6,248 nt of DNA from an uncultured Mesorhizobium sp. (GTDB lineage: Bacteria > Pseudomonadota > Alphaproteobacteria > Rhizobiales > Rhizobiaceae): the NCBI GenBank assembly GCA_950071955.1, contig CATMOC010000236.1:1-6248 (forward strand). The letters run 5' to 3'. This document shows positions 1-5,745 of this stretch, in pieces. Within the stretch, counting starts at the first letter, position 1. Every line of letters begins with the position of its first letter. Position numbers and translations under genes: made by a program. The notes below the pieces were generated by a model, which saw only the letters and a list, made by a program, of their open reading frames with translations, was not told the DNA's origin and did no database searches.

Positions 1-893
1 AGGACCTCGGCCACGGCCTGCACGACGGCGCCGGCGATGGCCGCCGGTGCGGTGGCCCCGGCCTGGCCGGCCGACAGGAGCAGGATCGGTATGCCGCCCT
101 CGACGCAGGCTTCAAGCACGCCGCAGGCATCCTCGGCGAACTTCATCGGCGGGACGACGAAGCAGTTGGAATTGGAGACGAAGGGACGAGCGCGGAAATT
201 CTCCTCGCCGCCGGCGATGGCGTAGAGCATTTCCAGGGCGGGGGCGACGTTCTCGCGCACGGTGAAGGACGTGCCCACATGCTTGGTCGTGCCGGTAACG
301 CAGGCGTAGAGCGTGTTGAAATCCATGTCGAGCGGATCGACCATGTCGCGCGGGACCATCGGTCGCTGGAAGAAGTGAATGTTGTCCATCAGGTCGACGA
401 TGCGCGCCGCGTCGTAGATGTCCTGGAGCAGCGACTCGCGATATTCGCGCTTCTCGACGTCGACGACGTGAACGGCCGCACCGGCCGTGCCGTAGTGCAC
501 CTTCTTTCCCTGCACGAGCATGTCGTGCTTCGGGTCCTGCCCGTAGAGGGTGAACTGCCGGGGCGCGTTGCGGATCGTCTCCAGCACCAGATTGCGCGGG
601 AAGCGGATGCGTCCGTCCGGGCCGTAGTCGGCGCCGACGCGGGTCAGCGCCTCGATGCAGGAAGGGATGGCATTGGCAAACCCGACCGTCTCCAGCACCG
701 TCAGGACTGCTTCGTGGATGCGTTCGAGGTCGTTTCCGGACAGGACGCCGAGACGCCCGCCCTCCATGCCGGCGCGTATCGGCCTCACGTCGTCGGCCAG
801 CGGAGCCGCGCGCATCGCGCGGCGCGCCTCGCGCCCGCCGGAGCGGCGCGCGCGCTGCTCGATCGAACCGCTGTCTTCAACAAGCACAGGCAT
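1..893 (-). CDS. Trimethylamine methyltransferase (MttB) superfamily protein, partial (C-terminal part missing)
   Basis: Reading the minus strand from the ATG at 893 gives an open frame of 297 codons plus two bases to the window edge. The protein begins MPVLVEDSGSIEQRARR. It contains stretches typical of the MttB superfamily (COG5598): RFPRNLVLETIRNAPRQFTLYG, then HYGTAGAAVHVVD, FQRPMVPRD, VTGTTKHVGTSF, SNSNCFVVPPMKFAEDACG and SAGQAGATAPAAIAGAVVQAVAEVL. Family members are TIM-barrel enzymes of about 500 residues that transfer a methyl group from a quaternary or tertiary amine to a corrinoid protein, so roughly 40% is missing. Methanogen MttB carries pyrrolysine near residue 334. That position lies outside the window, so the subtype (pyrrolysine MttB or a glycine-betaine-type MtgB relative) cannot be settled, although most proteobacterial members lack pyrrolysine. 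A GGGAG ribosome binding site seven bases before the ATG supports the start. The gene lies downstream of, and on the same strand as, a MocR regulator. The family call is solid; the substrate (betaine, carnitine or another methylated amine) is unknown. Confidence 0.9.
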   Translation of the reverse strand, partial: MPVLVEDSGSIEQRARRSGGREARRAMRAAPLADDVRPIRAGMEGGRLGVLSGNDLERIHEAVLTVLETVGFANAIPSCIEALTRVGADYGPDGRIRFPRNLVLETIRNAPRQFTLYGQDPKHDMLVQGKKVHYGTAGAAVHVVDVEKREYRESLLQDIYDAARIVDLMDNIHFFQRPMVPRDMVDPLDMDFNTLYACVTGTTKHVGTSFTVRENVAPALEMLYAIAGGEENFRARPFVSNSNCFVVPPMKFAEDACGVLEACVEGGIPILLLSAGQAGATAPAAIAGAVVQAVAEV

Positions 894-1057
894 TCCGATA
901 CTCCCGCAATCCCCGTTCAACCGAGGCCGGAATCTTTCGTTCCGGTGTCATCGGTGCACGTCCAACTATGCTGCGGCGGGCTGCGGCGCGGTTGGGCCAC
1001 GCACGGCCGGGCTCTGATCCAATTGGGCCAGATCAGGGCCGGCGGGACGGCCGGACC
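894..1057. other. Gap between the mocR and mttB-like genes
   Basis: This 164-bp non-coding stretch separates two genes on the minus strand. Besides the repeat at 927-945, it holds TGATC at 1015-1019 and GATCA at 1031-1035, which flank a CCAATTGG palindrome (1019-1026); this is a loose AT-richer dyad in otherwise GC-rich DNA. The length suggests that the mttB-like gene has its own promoter rather than being tightly co-translated with mocR. I see no small ORF with a good ribosome binding site and no tRNA-like structure. Confidence 0.5.
927..945. promoter_or_regulatory. Inverted repeat upstream of the mttB-like gene (candidate operator)
   Basis: CCGGAA and TTCCGG form a perfect 6-bp inverted repeat separated by seven bases. 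It lies 33 bp before the ATG at 893, where a regulator or RNA polymerase would bind. The MocR gene immediately upstream encodes a plausible ligand. The repeat is seen directly; its function is inferred. No convincing -10 box could be assigned nearby. Confidence 0.35.
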
Positions 1058-1089
1058 TCAGGCCGCCGCGGGACGCCTTCCCGCGGCGG
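1035..1089 (-). terminator. Tandem GC-rich hairpins at the 3' end of the mocR gene (possible terminator)
   Basis: On the minus strand the last codons of the MocR gene contain a perfect 11-bp stem (arms 1079-1089 and 1063-1073) with a 5-nt loop. A second stem follows at once and overlaps the stop codon (arms 1050-1058 and 1035-1043, nine pairs with one mismatch, 6-nt loop). No T tract follows either stem, so this is not a classical intrinsic terminator. It could slow polymerase, protect the mRNA 3' end, or simply reflect GC-rich codon use (Arg-Arg-Pro-Ala-Ala-Ala). Confidence 0.3.
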
Positions 1090-2551
1090 TGGCGAGTTCG
1101 CGGATGCCGGGCTCGATGTGCTGGAGCGCGATCGAGGAGATGCCGAGGCGCATGAAACGGCGCGGTGCGTCGCCCGCGTCGAAGAAGCGTGCGCCGGGCT
1201 CGACCAGCACGCTGCGGGCGGCGGCATGCTCGGCAAGCTTGGCGGCGTCGGTGCCCTGCGGCCCTTCCAGCCAGACCGAGGTGCCGCCGGCTGAATCCGC
1301 CGCGCGCCATTCGGGAAGGAAGGCAGAGATCGCCTGGACCAATCGTTTGCGCCTCTCGGCGAAGGCATTCGACAGTTTGCGCACCAGGGCGTCGTGGTGG
1401 CCAAGCGACAGGAAGAGCGCCACGGCACGCTGGTTGTTGGCCGGCGGATGGCGCAGCATGAAGCGGCGCAGCGCCCTCAGCTCGGCGATGAGATCGGCCG
1501 AGGCAACGATGTAGCCGAGCCGCAGGCCCGGCGCGAGGGTCTTCGACATGGAGCCGACATGGATGACGCGGCCGGCGCGGTCGAGGCTCTTCAGGGCCTG
1601 CTGCGGCGCGTCGTCGATCAGCTGGCTGTCGTAGCCGTCCTCGATGATGATCTGGTCGTTGCGCGCGGCCTGAGCCAGAAGTTCGCGGCGGCGTTCCTCC
1701 GAAAGCGGTACCATAGTCGGGCAGTGGTGGCTGGGCGTGACGAAGACGAAGCCGCTCCCGGCCGGGATATCGCGGGTGACGATGCCGTGCTGGTCGACCC
1801 TGACGGGATCGATCTCGGCGCCGGCCAGCCGGAAGATCGAGCGGGCGTCGGGATAGCCGGGATCTTCCATCGCCACGCGCGAGCCCTTCGCCATCAGGAG
1901 CATGGCGAGCATGTAGATGGCGTTCTGGGCGCCCAGCGTCACGATGATCTCGTCCGGATTGGCGAAGATGCCGCGGCGCGGCAGCAGCCGGGCCTGGATC
2001 TGCTCGATGAGCAGCGGGTCGTCGCGGTCGACCATGTCGGCGGCCCAGTTGCGGATCTCGAGCACCGCCAGCGCCATGCGGTTGCACTCGCGCCACTCGG
2101 CCGTCGGGAACAGGCCCGGATCGAACTGTCCGTAGACGAAGGGATAGGAGGACTTGATCCAGTTCTCCATCTTCATCGGCGGCGGCATGTCGCTTGCCGC
2201 GATCCGGCGGCGCGCCTTCCAGTTCAGGCCCGGTGCGTTGTTGTCCTGCTTCGGCGCGGGCTTGGAGGGCGAGGTCAGGACGTCGGGATTGACGAAGTGG
2301 CCGCGACGCTCGCGCGCAATGAGAAAACCCTGATCCACCAGCTGCTGGAAGGCGAGGACCACGGTGCCGCGCGCGACGCCGAGCTTTTCCGCCAGGATGC
2401 GACAGGAGGGCAGGGGCATGGATGCGGCGATCTGCCGGTCCAGGATGGCCGCCACGATCGCCTGCCTGATCTGCGCCTGGAGGGTCTGGCCGGAATCCGG
2501 CGAGATGGTGAACAGGCCGGACCAGATGGCTGAATCGCTTCTTGCGGGCAT
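1058..2551 (-). CDS. MocR-family transcriptional regulator (GntR winged helix fused to an aminotransferase-like domain)
   Basis: This 497-residue protein has the full MocR/PdxR architecture. Residues ~18-90 form a GntR winged helix-turn-helix, with the typical run LPSCRILAEKLGVARGTVV followed by a GFL...RRGHFV wing. A linker covers about 90-135. Residues ~140-490 form a fold-type I aminotransferase-like domain. Visible cofactor-site features are EDGYDSQ (304-310), SMSKTLAPGLRLGY (334-347) with K337 as the expected PLP Schiff-base lysine, and RLGISS (468-473) with the carboxylate-binding arginine R468. PSHHCPT at 273-279 corresponds to the usual PSHQ(Y/F)P motif. Such proteins are cytoplasmic regulators that bind PLP or a PLP-amino-compound adduct and activate or repress a neighbouring gene. 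The ATG at 2551 has an AGGGAG site seven bases upstream. The gene points toward the mttB-like gene, its likely target, and is divergent from pgi. The effector cannot be read from sequence. Family assignment is very secure. Confidence 0.95.
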   Translation of the reverse strand: MPARSDSAIWSGLFTISPDSGQTLQAQIRQAIVAAILDRQIAASMPLPSCRILAEKLGVARGTVVLAFQQLVDQGFLIARERRGHFVNPDVLTSPSKPAPKQDNNAPGLNWKARRRIAASDMPPPMKMENWIKSSYPFVYGQFDPGLFPTAEWRECNRMALAVLEIRNWAADMVDRDDPLLIEQIQARLLPRRGIFANPDEIIVTLGAQNAIYMLAMLLMAKGSRVAMEDPGYPDARSIFRLAGAEIDPVRVDQHGIVTRDIPAGSGFVFVTPSHHCPTMVPLSEERRRELLAQAARNDQIIIEDGYDSQLIDDAPQQALKSLDRAGRVIHVGSMSKTLAPGLRLGYIVASADLIAELRALRRFMLRHPPANNQRAVALFLSLGHHDALVRKLSNAFAERRKRLVQAISAFLPEWRAADSAGGTSVWLEGPQGTDAAKLAEHAAARSVLVEPGARFFDAGDAPRRFMRLGISSIALQHIEPGIRELATAAGRRPAAA

Positions 2552-2572
2552 TTTCTCGCTCCCTGAGCACGA

Positions 2573-2601
2573 ACACTAAACATGTGAACGGTCTGCGGCA
2601 A
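2573..2601 (-). promoter_or_regulatory. Putative housekeeping promoter of the mocR gene
   Basis: On the minus strand TTGCCG (2601-2596) and TAGTGT (2578-2573) are separated by 17 bp. This is a plausible but imperfect sigma-70 type pair (4/6 and 3/6 matches to the classical consensus), at a sensible distance from the ATG at 2551. It was assigned by eye only. Confidence 0.35.
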
Positions 2602-2604
2602 GGC

Positions 2605-2624
2605 TGGTCCAACCGGTTGCGCCA
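2605..2624. promoter_or_regulatory. 20-bp dyad next to the mocR -35 box (candidate operator)
   Basis: A perfect palindrome CAACCGGTTG (2610-2619) is flanked by matching TGG (2605-2607) and CCA (2622-2624), so 16 of 20 positions are symmetric. It sits three bases upstream of the putative mocR -35 element, in the divergent mocR/pgi region. That is a natural place for an autoregulatory site, but binding by MocR is inference. Confidence 0.35.
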
Positions 2625-2637
2625 CAGATTCTTGTCT

Positions 2638-2657
2638 CCATGGCAATTATGCCACGG
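2638..2657. promoter_or_regulatory. Second dyad in the mocR/pgi divergent region
   Basis: CCATGGCA and TGCCACGG form an 8-bp inverted repeat with one mismatch around ATTA. It lies about 95 bp upstream of the pgi start and 87 bp upstream of the mocR start. It could be an operator for either gene. The spacing does not fit a sigma-54 promoter. Confidence 0.28.
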
Positions 2658-2738
2658 CGGTATGACCGCTGGGTCAGGAGCGCCGAAGGGCAGGCTTCTT
2701 TTCGGGCGCGGATTGCTCTATCCGTGGGCGACCAGCCG

Positions 2739-2744
2739 AGAGGA
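2739..2744 (+). promoter_or_regulatory. Ribosome binding site that fixes the pgi start
   Basis: AGAGGA lies six bases before the GTG at 2751. It supports that codon over an in-frame ATG at 2640, which would add 37 residues that do not resemble the Pgi N-terminus. Confidence 0.6.
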
Positions 2745-2750
2745 ACCGCC

Positions 2751-4403
2751 GTGAACAGGACCGCCTTCTCCCGCGTGCTTGCGGAACTCGACACACATGC
2801 CGCACATCTCGCACCGGAGGATCTGCGTTCGGCGTTTGCGACCGATCCGGGCCGTTTCGCACGGTTTTCGCTGAGGCTCGACGACCTGCTTATCGACTGG
2901 TCGAAGACCTCGGTCGACGCGCGCGCGATGGATCTCCTCGCCAGGCTTGCCAAGGCGGCGGACGTGGAAGCCCGCCGCGACGCGATGTTTGCAGGCGACC
3001 CCATCAACGCCACCGAAGGCCGTGCCGTGCTGCACGTGGCGCTGCGCGCGCCGCGCGGCGCGCGGTTCGAGGTGGACGGCCGTAATGTCATGCAGGACGT
3101 GCACGACGTGCTCGACCGCATGGCGGCGTTCGCGCAGGCGGTGCGTTCGGGCGAGGCGAAAGGCGCCACGGGCAAGCCGATCACGGACGTCGTCAACATC
3201 GGCATCGGCGGCTCCGATCTCGGGCCGGCCATGGCGACGCTCGCGCTCGCGCCTTACCATGACGGCCCCCGGCTGCACTTCGTATCGAACGTGGACGGCG
3301 CGCATATCCACGACGTGCTCGCAAATCTCGATCCGGCGACGACGCTGGTGATCGTGGCTTCCAAGACCTTCACGACCATCGAGACGATGACCAATGCCGC
3401 TACGGCGCGCCGGTGGATCGAGGCGGCACTCGGCGGCGATGCGGTCGGCGCGCATTTCGCCGCGGTGTCGACGGCGCTCGACAAGGTCGGCGAATTCGGC
3501 ATCGCCTCCGAGCGCGTCTTCGGCTTCTGGGACTGGGTCGGCGGGCGCTATTCGCTCTGGTCGGCTATCGGGCTGCCGATCATGCTGGCGGTCGGGGCGG
3601 AGCGCTTTCGCGACTTCCTCTCCGGCGCGCATGCCATGGACGAGCATTTCCGCTCTGCGCCGCTCAACGAAAACATCCCGGTCGTGATGGGGCTGGTCGG
3701 CTTCTGGCACCGGGTCGTGCGTGGCTATCCGGCACGGGCCGTCATTCCCTACGACCAGCGGCTTGCGCGCCTGCCGGCCTATCTGCAGCAGCTCGACATG
3801 GAGTCGAACGGCAAGTCGGTGACGATCGACGGCGGCTCGGTCAGGAGCCCGACCGGGCCGCTGGTCTGGGGCGAGCCGGGCACGAACGGGCAGCACGCCT
3901 TCTTCCAGCTGCTGCACCAGGGAAGCGACGTCATTCCGGTCGAATTCATCGCCGCTGCGCTCGGCCACGAGCCGGACCTGCGGCACCAGCACGAGTTGCT
4001 GCTCGCCAACTGCCTGGCCCAGTCGGAAGCGCTCATGAAGGGCCGCACGCTCGAGGAAGCGCGCGAGCAGATGCTGGCCAAGGGAACGGACGCCGCCAAG
4101 GTGGACGCAACCGCCCCGCACCGCGTCTTCCCCGGCAACCGTCCGTCGATCACCATTCTCCATCGCCAGCTCGACCCATTTTCGCTCGGGCGGCTGATCG
4201 CGCTCTACGAGCATCGGGTGTTCGTCGAAGCGCAGCTTTTCGGCATCAACGCGTTCGACCAGTGGGGCGTGGAACTCGGCAAGGAACTTGCGACCGCGCT
4301 ACTGCCCGTCGTTCAGGGAAGGAAGGATGCCGCCGGCAGCGATGCGTCGACCGCCGGACTGGTCGACCATCTGCGCGGACTGGCGGAGACTGGACGCGCA
4401 TGA
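2751..4403 (+). CDS. pgi: Glucose-6-phosphate isomerase
   Basis: This cytoplasmic enzyme interconverts glucose 6-phosphate and fructose 6-phosphate, linking glycolysis/gluconeogenesis with the Entner-Doudoroff and pentose phosphate routes. The 550 residues match the usual ~545-550 of bacterial Pgi. Both family signatures are visible: [14 protein letters not shown] (261-274) and the [15 protein letters not shown] block (497-511). The sugar-phosphate (SIS) regions [11 protein letters not shown] (149-159) and SKTFTTIET (204-212) are present. Expected catalytic residues are intact: E351 in MESNGK, H382 in GTNGQHAF and K511 at the end of the second signature. The GTG start is chosen for its AGAGGA site and for the family-like N-terminus [18 protein letters not shown] weak promoter-like pair, CTTCTT (2695-2700) and TCTATC (2717-2722), precedes it. 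The stop codon overlaps the next gene's ATG, implying translational coupling to the HAD phosphatase. Confidence 0.97.
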   Translation: MNRTAFSRVLAELDTHAAHLAPEDLRSAFATDPGRFARFSLRLDDLLIDWSKTSVDARAMDLLARLAKAADVEARRDAMFAGDPINATEGRAVLHVALRAPRGARFEVDGRNVMQDVHDVLDRMAAFAQAVRSGEAKGATGKPITDVVNIGIGGSDLGPAMATLALAPYHDGPRLHFVSNVDGAHIHDVLANLDPATTLVIVASKTFTTIETMTNAATARRWIEAALGGDAVGAHFAAVSTALDKVGEFGIASERVFGFWDWVGGRYSLWSAIGLPIMLAVGAERFRDFLSGAHAMDEHFRSAPLNENIPVVMGLVGFWHRVVRGYPARAVIPYDQRLARLPAYLQQLDMESNGKSVTIDGGSVRSPTGPLVWGEPGTNGQHAFFQLLHQGSDVIPVEFIAAALGHEPDLRHQHELLLANCLAQSEALMKGRTLEEAREQMLAKGTDAAKVDATAPHRVFPGNRPSITILHRQLDPFSLGRLIALYEHRVFVEAQLFGINAFDQWGVELGKELATALLPVVQGRKDAAGSDASTAGLVDHLRGLAETGRA

Positions 4404-5101
4404 CCATCAGGGGCATTCTCTTCGACAAGGACGGCACGCTCGTCGACTTCAACCGGACATGGCACGCCATCGGAGACCGTCTGGCGCTCGAGGCGGCGGG
4501 CGGCGATCGCGACAAGGCCGACAATCTGATGGATCTGGCCGGTTTCGACTATTCGACCAACCGGTTCCGGCCGGACTCCGTCTTCGCAGCCGGCACCAAT
4601 GCCGACATCGTCGCGCTCTGGTATCCCGGCATCGCGCCGAGCCTGCGCAAGGGCCTCGTCGAGCGTTTCGACCGATTCACCGCCAACGAGGGCGCGCTGC
4701 GCGCCGTGCCGCTCGATGGTGTTCTCGACGCGCTCGCCGTCCTGCACGGCAAGGGCTACAGGATGGCCGTCGCCACCAACGATTCCACGGCAGGCGCGTC
4801 GCAGACGCTTCTGATGCTGGGCATCTCCCATATGTTCGCCGCGGCTTACGGATACGACGCCGTGGCCCGACCGAAGCCGGCGCCGGATACGGTCGAAGCT
4901 TTTTGCGACCTCACCGGCCTGAAGCCGCGAGAGGTCGCGATGGTCGGCGACAACCGCCACGACCTCGAAATGGCGCGCGCCGCCGGAGCGGGGCTGGCAG
5001 TGGCGGTGCTTTCGGGCACGGGCACGCGCGAGAGACTGGAGCCGATGGCCGACGCCGTGCTGAACTCGGTGGTGGATTTGCCGGCGTATCTTACCGGCTG
5101 A
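4400..5101 (+). CDS. HAD-superfamily hydrolase, phosphoglycolate phosphatase-like
   Basis: This 233-residue protein carries all four haloacid dehalogenase motifs: DKDGT at 9-13 (nucleophile D9, acid/base D11), a VATND block with T126 as motif II, K159 in RPKPAP, and [15 protein letters not shown] (182-196) with metal-binding D184 and D188. The helical segment between motif I and residue ~100 is a subclass I cap, as in Gph-type phosphatases. It probably removes phosphate from a small metabolite; phosphoglycolate is one candidate, but HAD substrate cannot be read from sequence and a sugar phosphate is equally possible given the neighbour. The ATG overlaps the pgi stop as ATGA, so it is almost certainly translated from the pgi mRNA. 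Family certain, substrate uncertain. Confidence 0.92.
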   Translation: MTIRGILFDKDGTLVDFNRTWHAIGDRLALEAAGGDRDKADNLMDLAGFDYSTNRFRPDSVFAAGTNADIVALWYPGIAPSLRKGLVERFDRFTANEGALRAVPLDGVLDALAVLHGKGYRMAVATNDSTAGASQTLLMLGISHMFAAAYGYDAVARPKPAPDTVEAFCDLTGLKPREVAMVGDNRHDLEMARAAGAGLAVAVLSGTGTRERLEPMADAVLNSVVDLPAYLTG

Positions 5102-5174
5102 ACGCTCCGTACGAGCCGCCGCGCGACCCGAAGAGGGGAGCCGAACCGTGCACGGGAAAAAATCCGCGGGCTCG

Positions 5175-5201
5175 TGTCGATTCCTAGCCTGCCCGCTCGT
5201 C
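5175..5201 (+). promoter_or_regulatory. Candidate ECF42-type sigma-factor promoter
   Basis: TGTCGA (5175-5180) and CGTC (5198-5201) are separated by exactly 17 bp. From memory, ECF42-group sigma factors recognise TGTCGA at -35 and CG(A/T)C at -10, typically in front of DGPF genes. Here the element stands ahead of a DGPF gene followed by an ECF42-like sigma gene. Transcription would start near 5208 and leave a leader of about 45 nt before the ATG at 5252. The motif is seen directly; its use is inferred. Confidence 0.7.
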
Positions 5202-5238
5202 GTGGAGACAGGAAGGCCACGGTGGCCTCCCGCGATCC

Positions 5239-5245
5239 AAGGAGA
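5239..5245 (+). promoter_or_regulatory. Ribosome binding site that fixes the DGPF gene start
   Basis: AAGGAGA lies six bases before the ATG at 5252. It supports that start over an in-frame GTG at 5174, which would abut the promoter -35 box and add 26 residues absent from the family's usual N-terminus. Confidence 0.75.
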
Positions 5246-5251
5246 AGTACG

Positions 5252-5680
5252 ATGCGTGTGATGGTTTTCGTCAAAGCCACGGAAGACAGCGAAGCCGGCC
5301 TGATGCCGCCGCGCGAGACCCGCGAAATGCTCGAGGCGATGGGCAAGTTCAACGACGAACTGATCAAGGCCGGCGTTCTTCTGGCCGGCGACGGGCTGAA
5401 GCCATCGTCGGAGGGCAAGCGGGTCGCCTTTGACGGGCCGAGCCGGACCGTGATCGACGGGCCCTTCGCCGAGACGCGAGAACTGGTCGCCGGCTATTGG
5501 CTCTGGGAAGTCAAGGACATGGCCGAGGCGGTGGAATGGGTGAAGCGTTGCCCCAACCCGATGTTCGGCCCGAGCGAGATCGAGATTCGTCCGCTCTACG
5601 AAGCGGCCGATTTCGGCGAGTTGCTGGAGCCGGAATTTGGCAAGGAGATCGAGAAGATCCGGAAGAACGAGCGCCTCTGA
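5252..5680 (+). CDS. YCII-related DGPF-domain protein
   Basis: This 142-residue soluble protein has the DGPF/YCII fold (COG3795 type). It starts with a beta-strand, MRVMVFVKATEDSEAG. The diagnostic V-I-D-G-P-F-A-E-T segment is at 67-75 with DGPF at 69-72. It is followed by AGYWLWEVKDMAEAVEWVKRCPNP (80-103) and the EIEIRPLY strand (109-116). The family is a small ferredoxin-like alpha/beta domain of uncertain biochemical function; many members are encoded beside ECF sigma factors, as here. A tail of about 25 residues (117-142) is rich in Glu and Lys. The strong AAGGAGA site and the ECF42-type promoter upstream suggest it is a direct target of the sigma factor that starts 62 bp downstream. No catalytic role can be claimed. 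There is no signal peptide or membrane segment. Confidence 0.92.
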   Translation: MRVMVFVKATEDSEAGLMPPRETREMLEAMGKFNDELIKAGVLLAGDGLKPSSEGKRVAFDGPSRTVIDGPFAETRELVAGYWLWEVKDMAEAVEWVKRCPNPMFGPSEIEIRPLYEAADFGELLEPEFGKEIEKIRKNERL

Positions 5681-5711
5681 AGCAATTCGCTGCCTGCCTC
5701 CATCGGCTTGC

Positions 5712-5745
5712 CATGCCTCCCGCACCGTCCTAATCGGGAGGCATG
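5712..5745 (+). promoter_or_regulatory. Inverted repeat covering the ribosome binding site and start codon of the sigma gene
   Basis: CATGCCTCCCG (5712-5722) and CGGGAGGCATG (5735-5745) are perfect 11-bp complements separated by 12 bases. The right arm contains the only purine-rich GGGAGG and the ATG of the sigma gene, so in mRNA both would be paired. The left arm includes CCTCC, which mimics the 16S anti-Shine-Dalgarno. No T tract follows, which argues against an intrinsic terminator for the DGPF gene. A DNA operator for a dimeric protein is an alternative reading. Confidence 0.6.
5713..5733 (+). other. Possible six-codon leader ORF (MPPAPS)
   Basis: ATG at 5713 opens a frame of six sense codons ending at TAA 5731-5733, nine bases before the sigma ATG and in the same frame. 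It occupies the left arm and loop of the hairpin, so a ribosome here would disrupt the stem. There is no clear ribosome binding site before it, so it may be coincidental. Confidence 0.22.

Larger units (their letters stand above)
5102..5251. other. Gap between the HAD gene and the DGPF gene
   Basis: About 150 bp without a supported gene. It contains a 10-bp perfect palindrome CCGTGCACGG (5146-5155) followed by a run of six A's, the ECF42-type promoter (5175-5201), and a small inverted repeat in the expected leader: AGGCCAC (5214-5220) and GTGGCCT (5222-5228). I see no intrinsic terminator with a T tract after the HAD gene. Confidence 0.5.

Noticed and set aside
279..1514. A 411-codon plus-strand open frame across the mttB-like and mocR genes
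   Set aside because: It is antisense to two recognised protein families and spans their intergenic gap; its composition is unlike a real protein.
2638..2657. Possible sigma-54 promoter (TGGCA...GCCA)
   Set aside because: The distance between the GG and GC doublets is too short for the -24/-12 arrangement.
2640..2750. Upstream in-frame extension of pgi from the ATG at 2640
   Set aside because: The 37 extra residues do not look like a Pgi N-terminus, the ATG sits inside a dyad, and the GTG at 2751 has a good ribosome binding site.
3466..3492. Another TGTCGA inside pgi
   Set aside because: There is no CG(A/T)C at a 17-bp spacing (the bases there are GGCG) and it lies within coding sequence.
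2718..4214. A 498-codon open frame on the minus strand opposite pgi
   Set aside because: It lies entirely antisense to a well-supported enzyme, has low-complexity Arg/His/Asp composition and no recognisable domain; it is a typical GC-rich shadow frame.
5146..5166. Palindrome CCGTGCACGG followed by an A run as an intrinsic terminator of the HAD gene
   Set aside because: The palindrome has no loop, and the run is A rather than T in the transcribed direction.
5174..5251. Upstream GTG start for the DGPF protein
   Set aside because: It would start one base before the promoter -35 box and would add a non-family N-terminus; the ATG at 5252 has a strong AAGGAGA.
4313..5725. A 470-codon minus-strand open frame opposite the HAD and DGPF genes
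   Set aside because: It runs antisense across two supported genes and a promoter region; no family features are seen.
5712..5745. The sigma-gene inverted repeat as a rho-independent terminator of the DGPF gene
   Set aside because: No T tract follows and the right arm contains the next gene's ribosome binding site and ATG, so a translational or operator role fits better; partial termination is not excluded.
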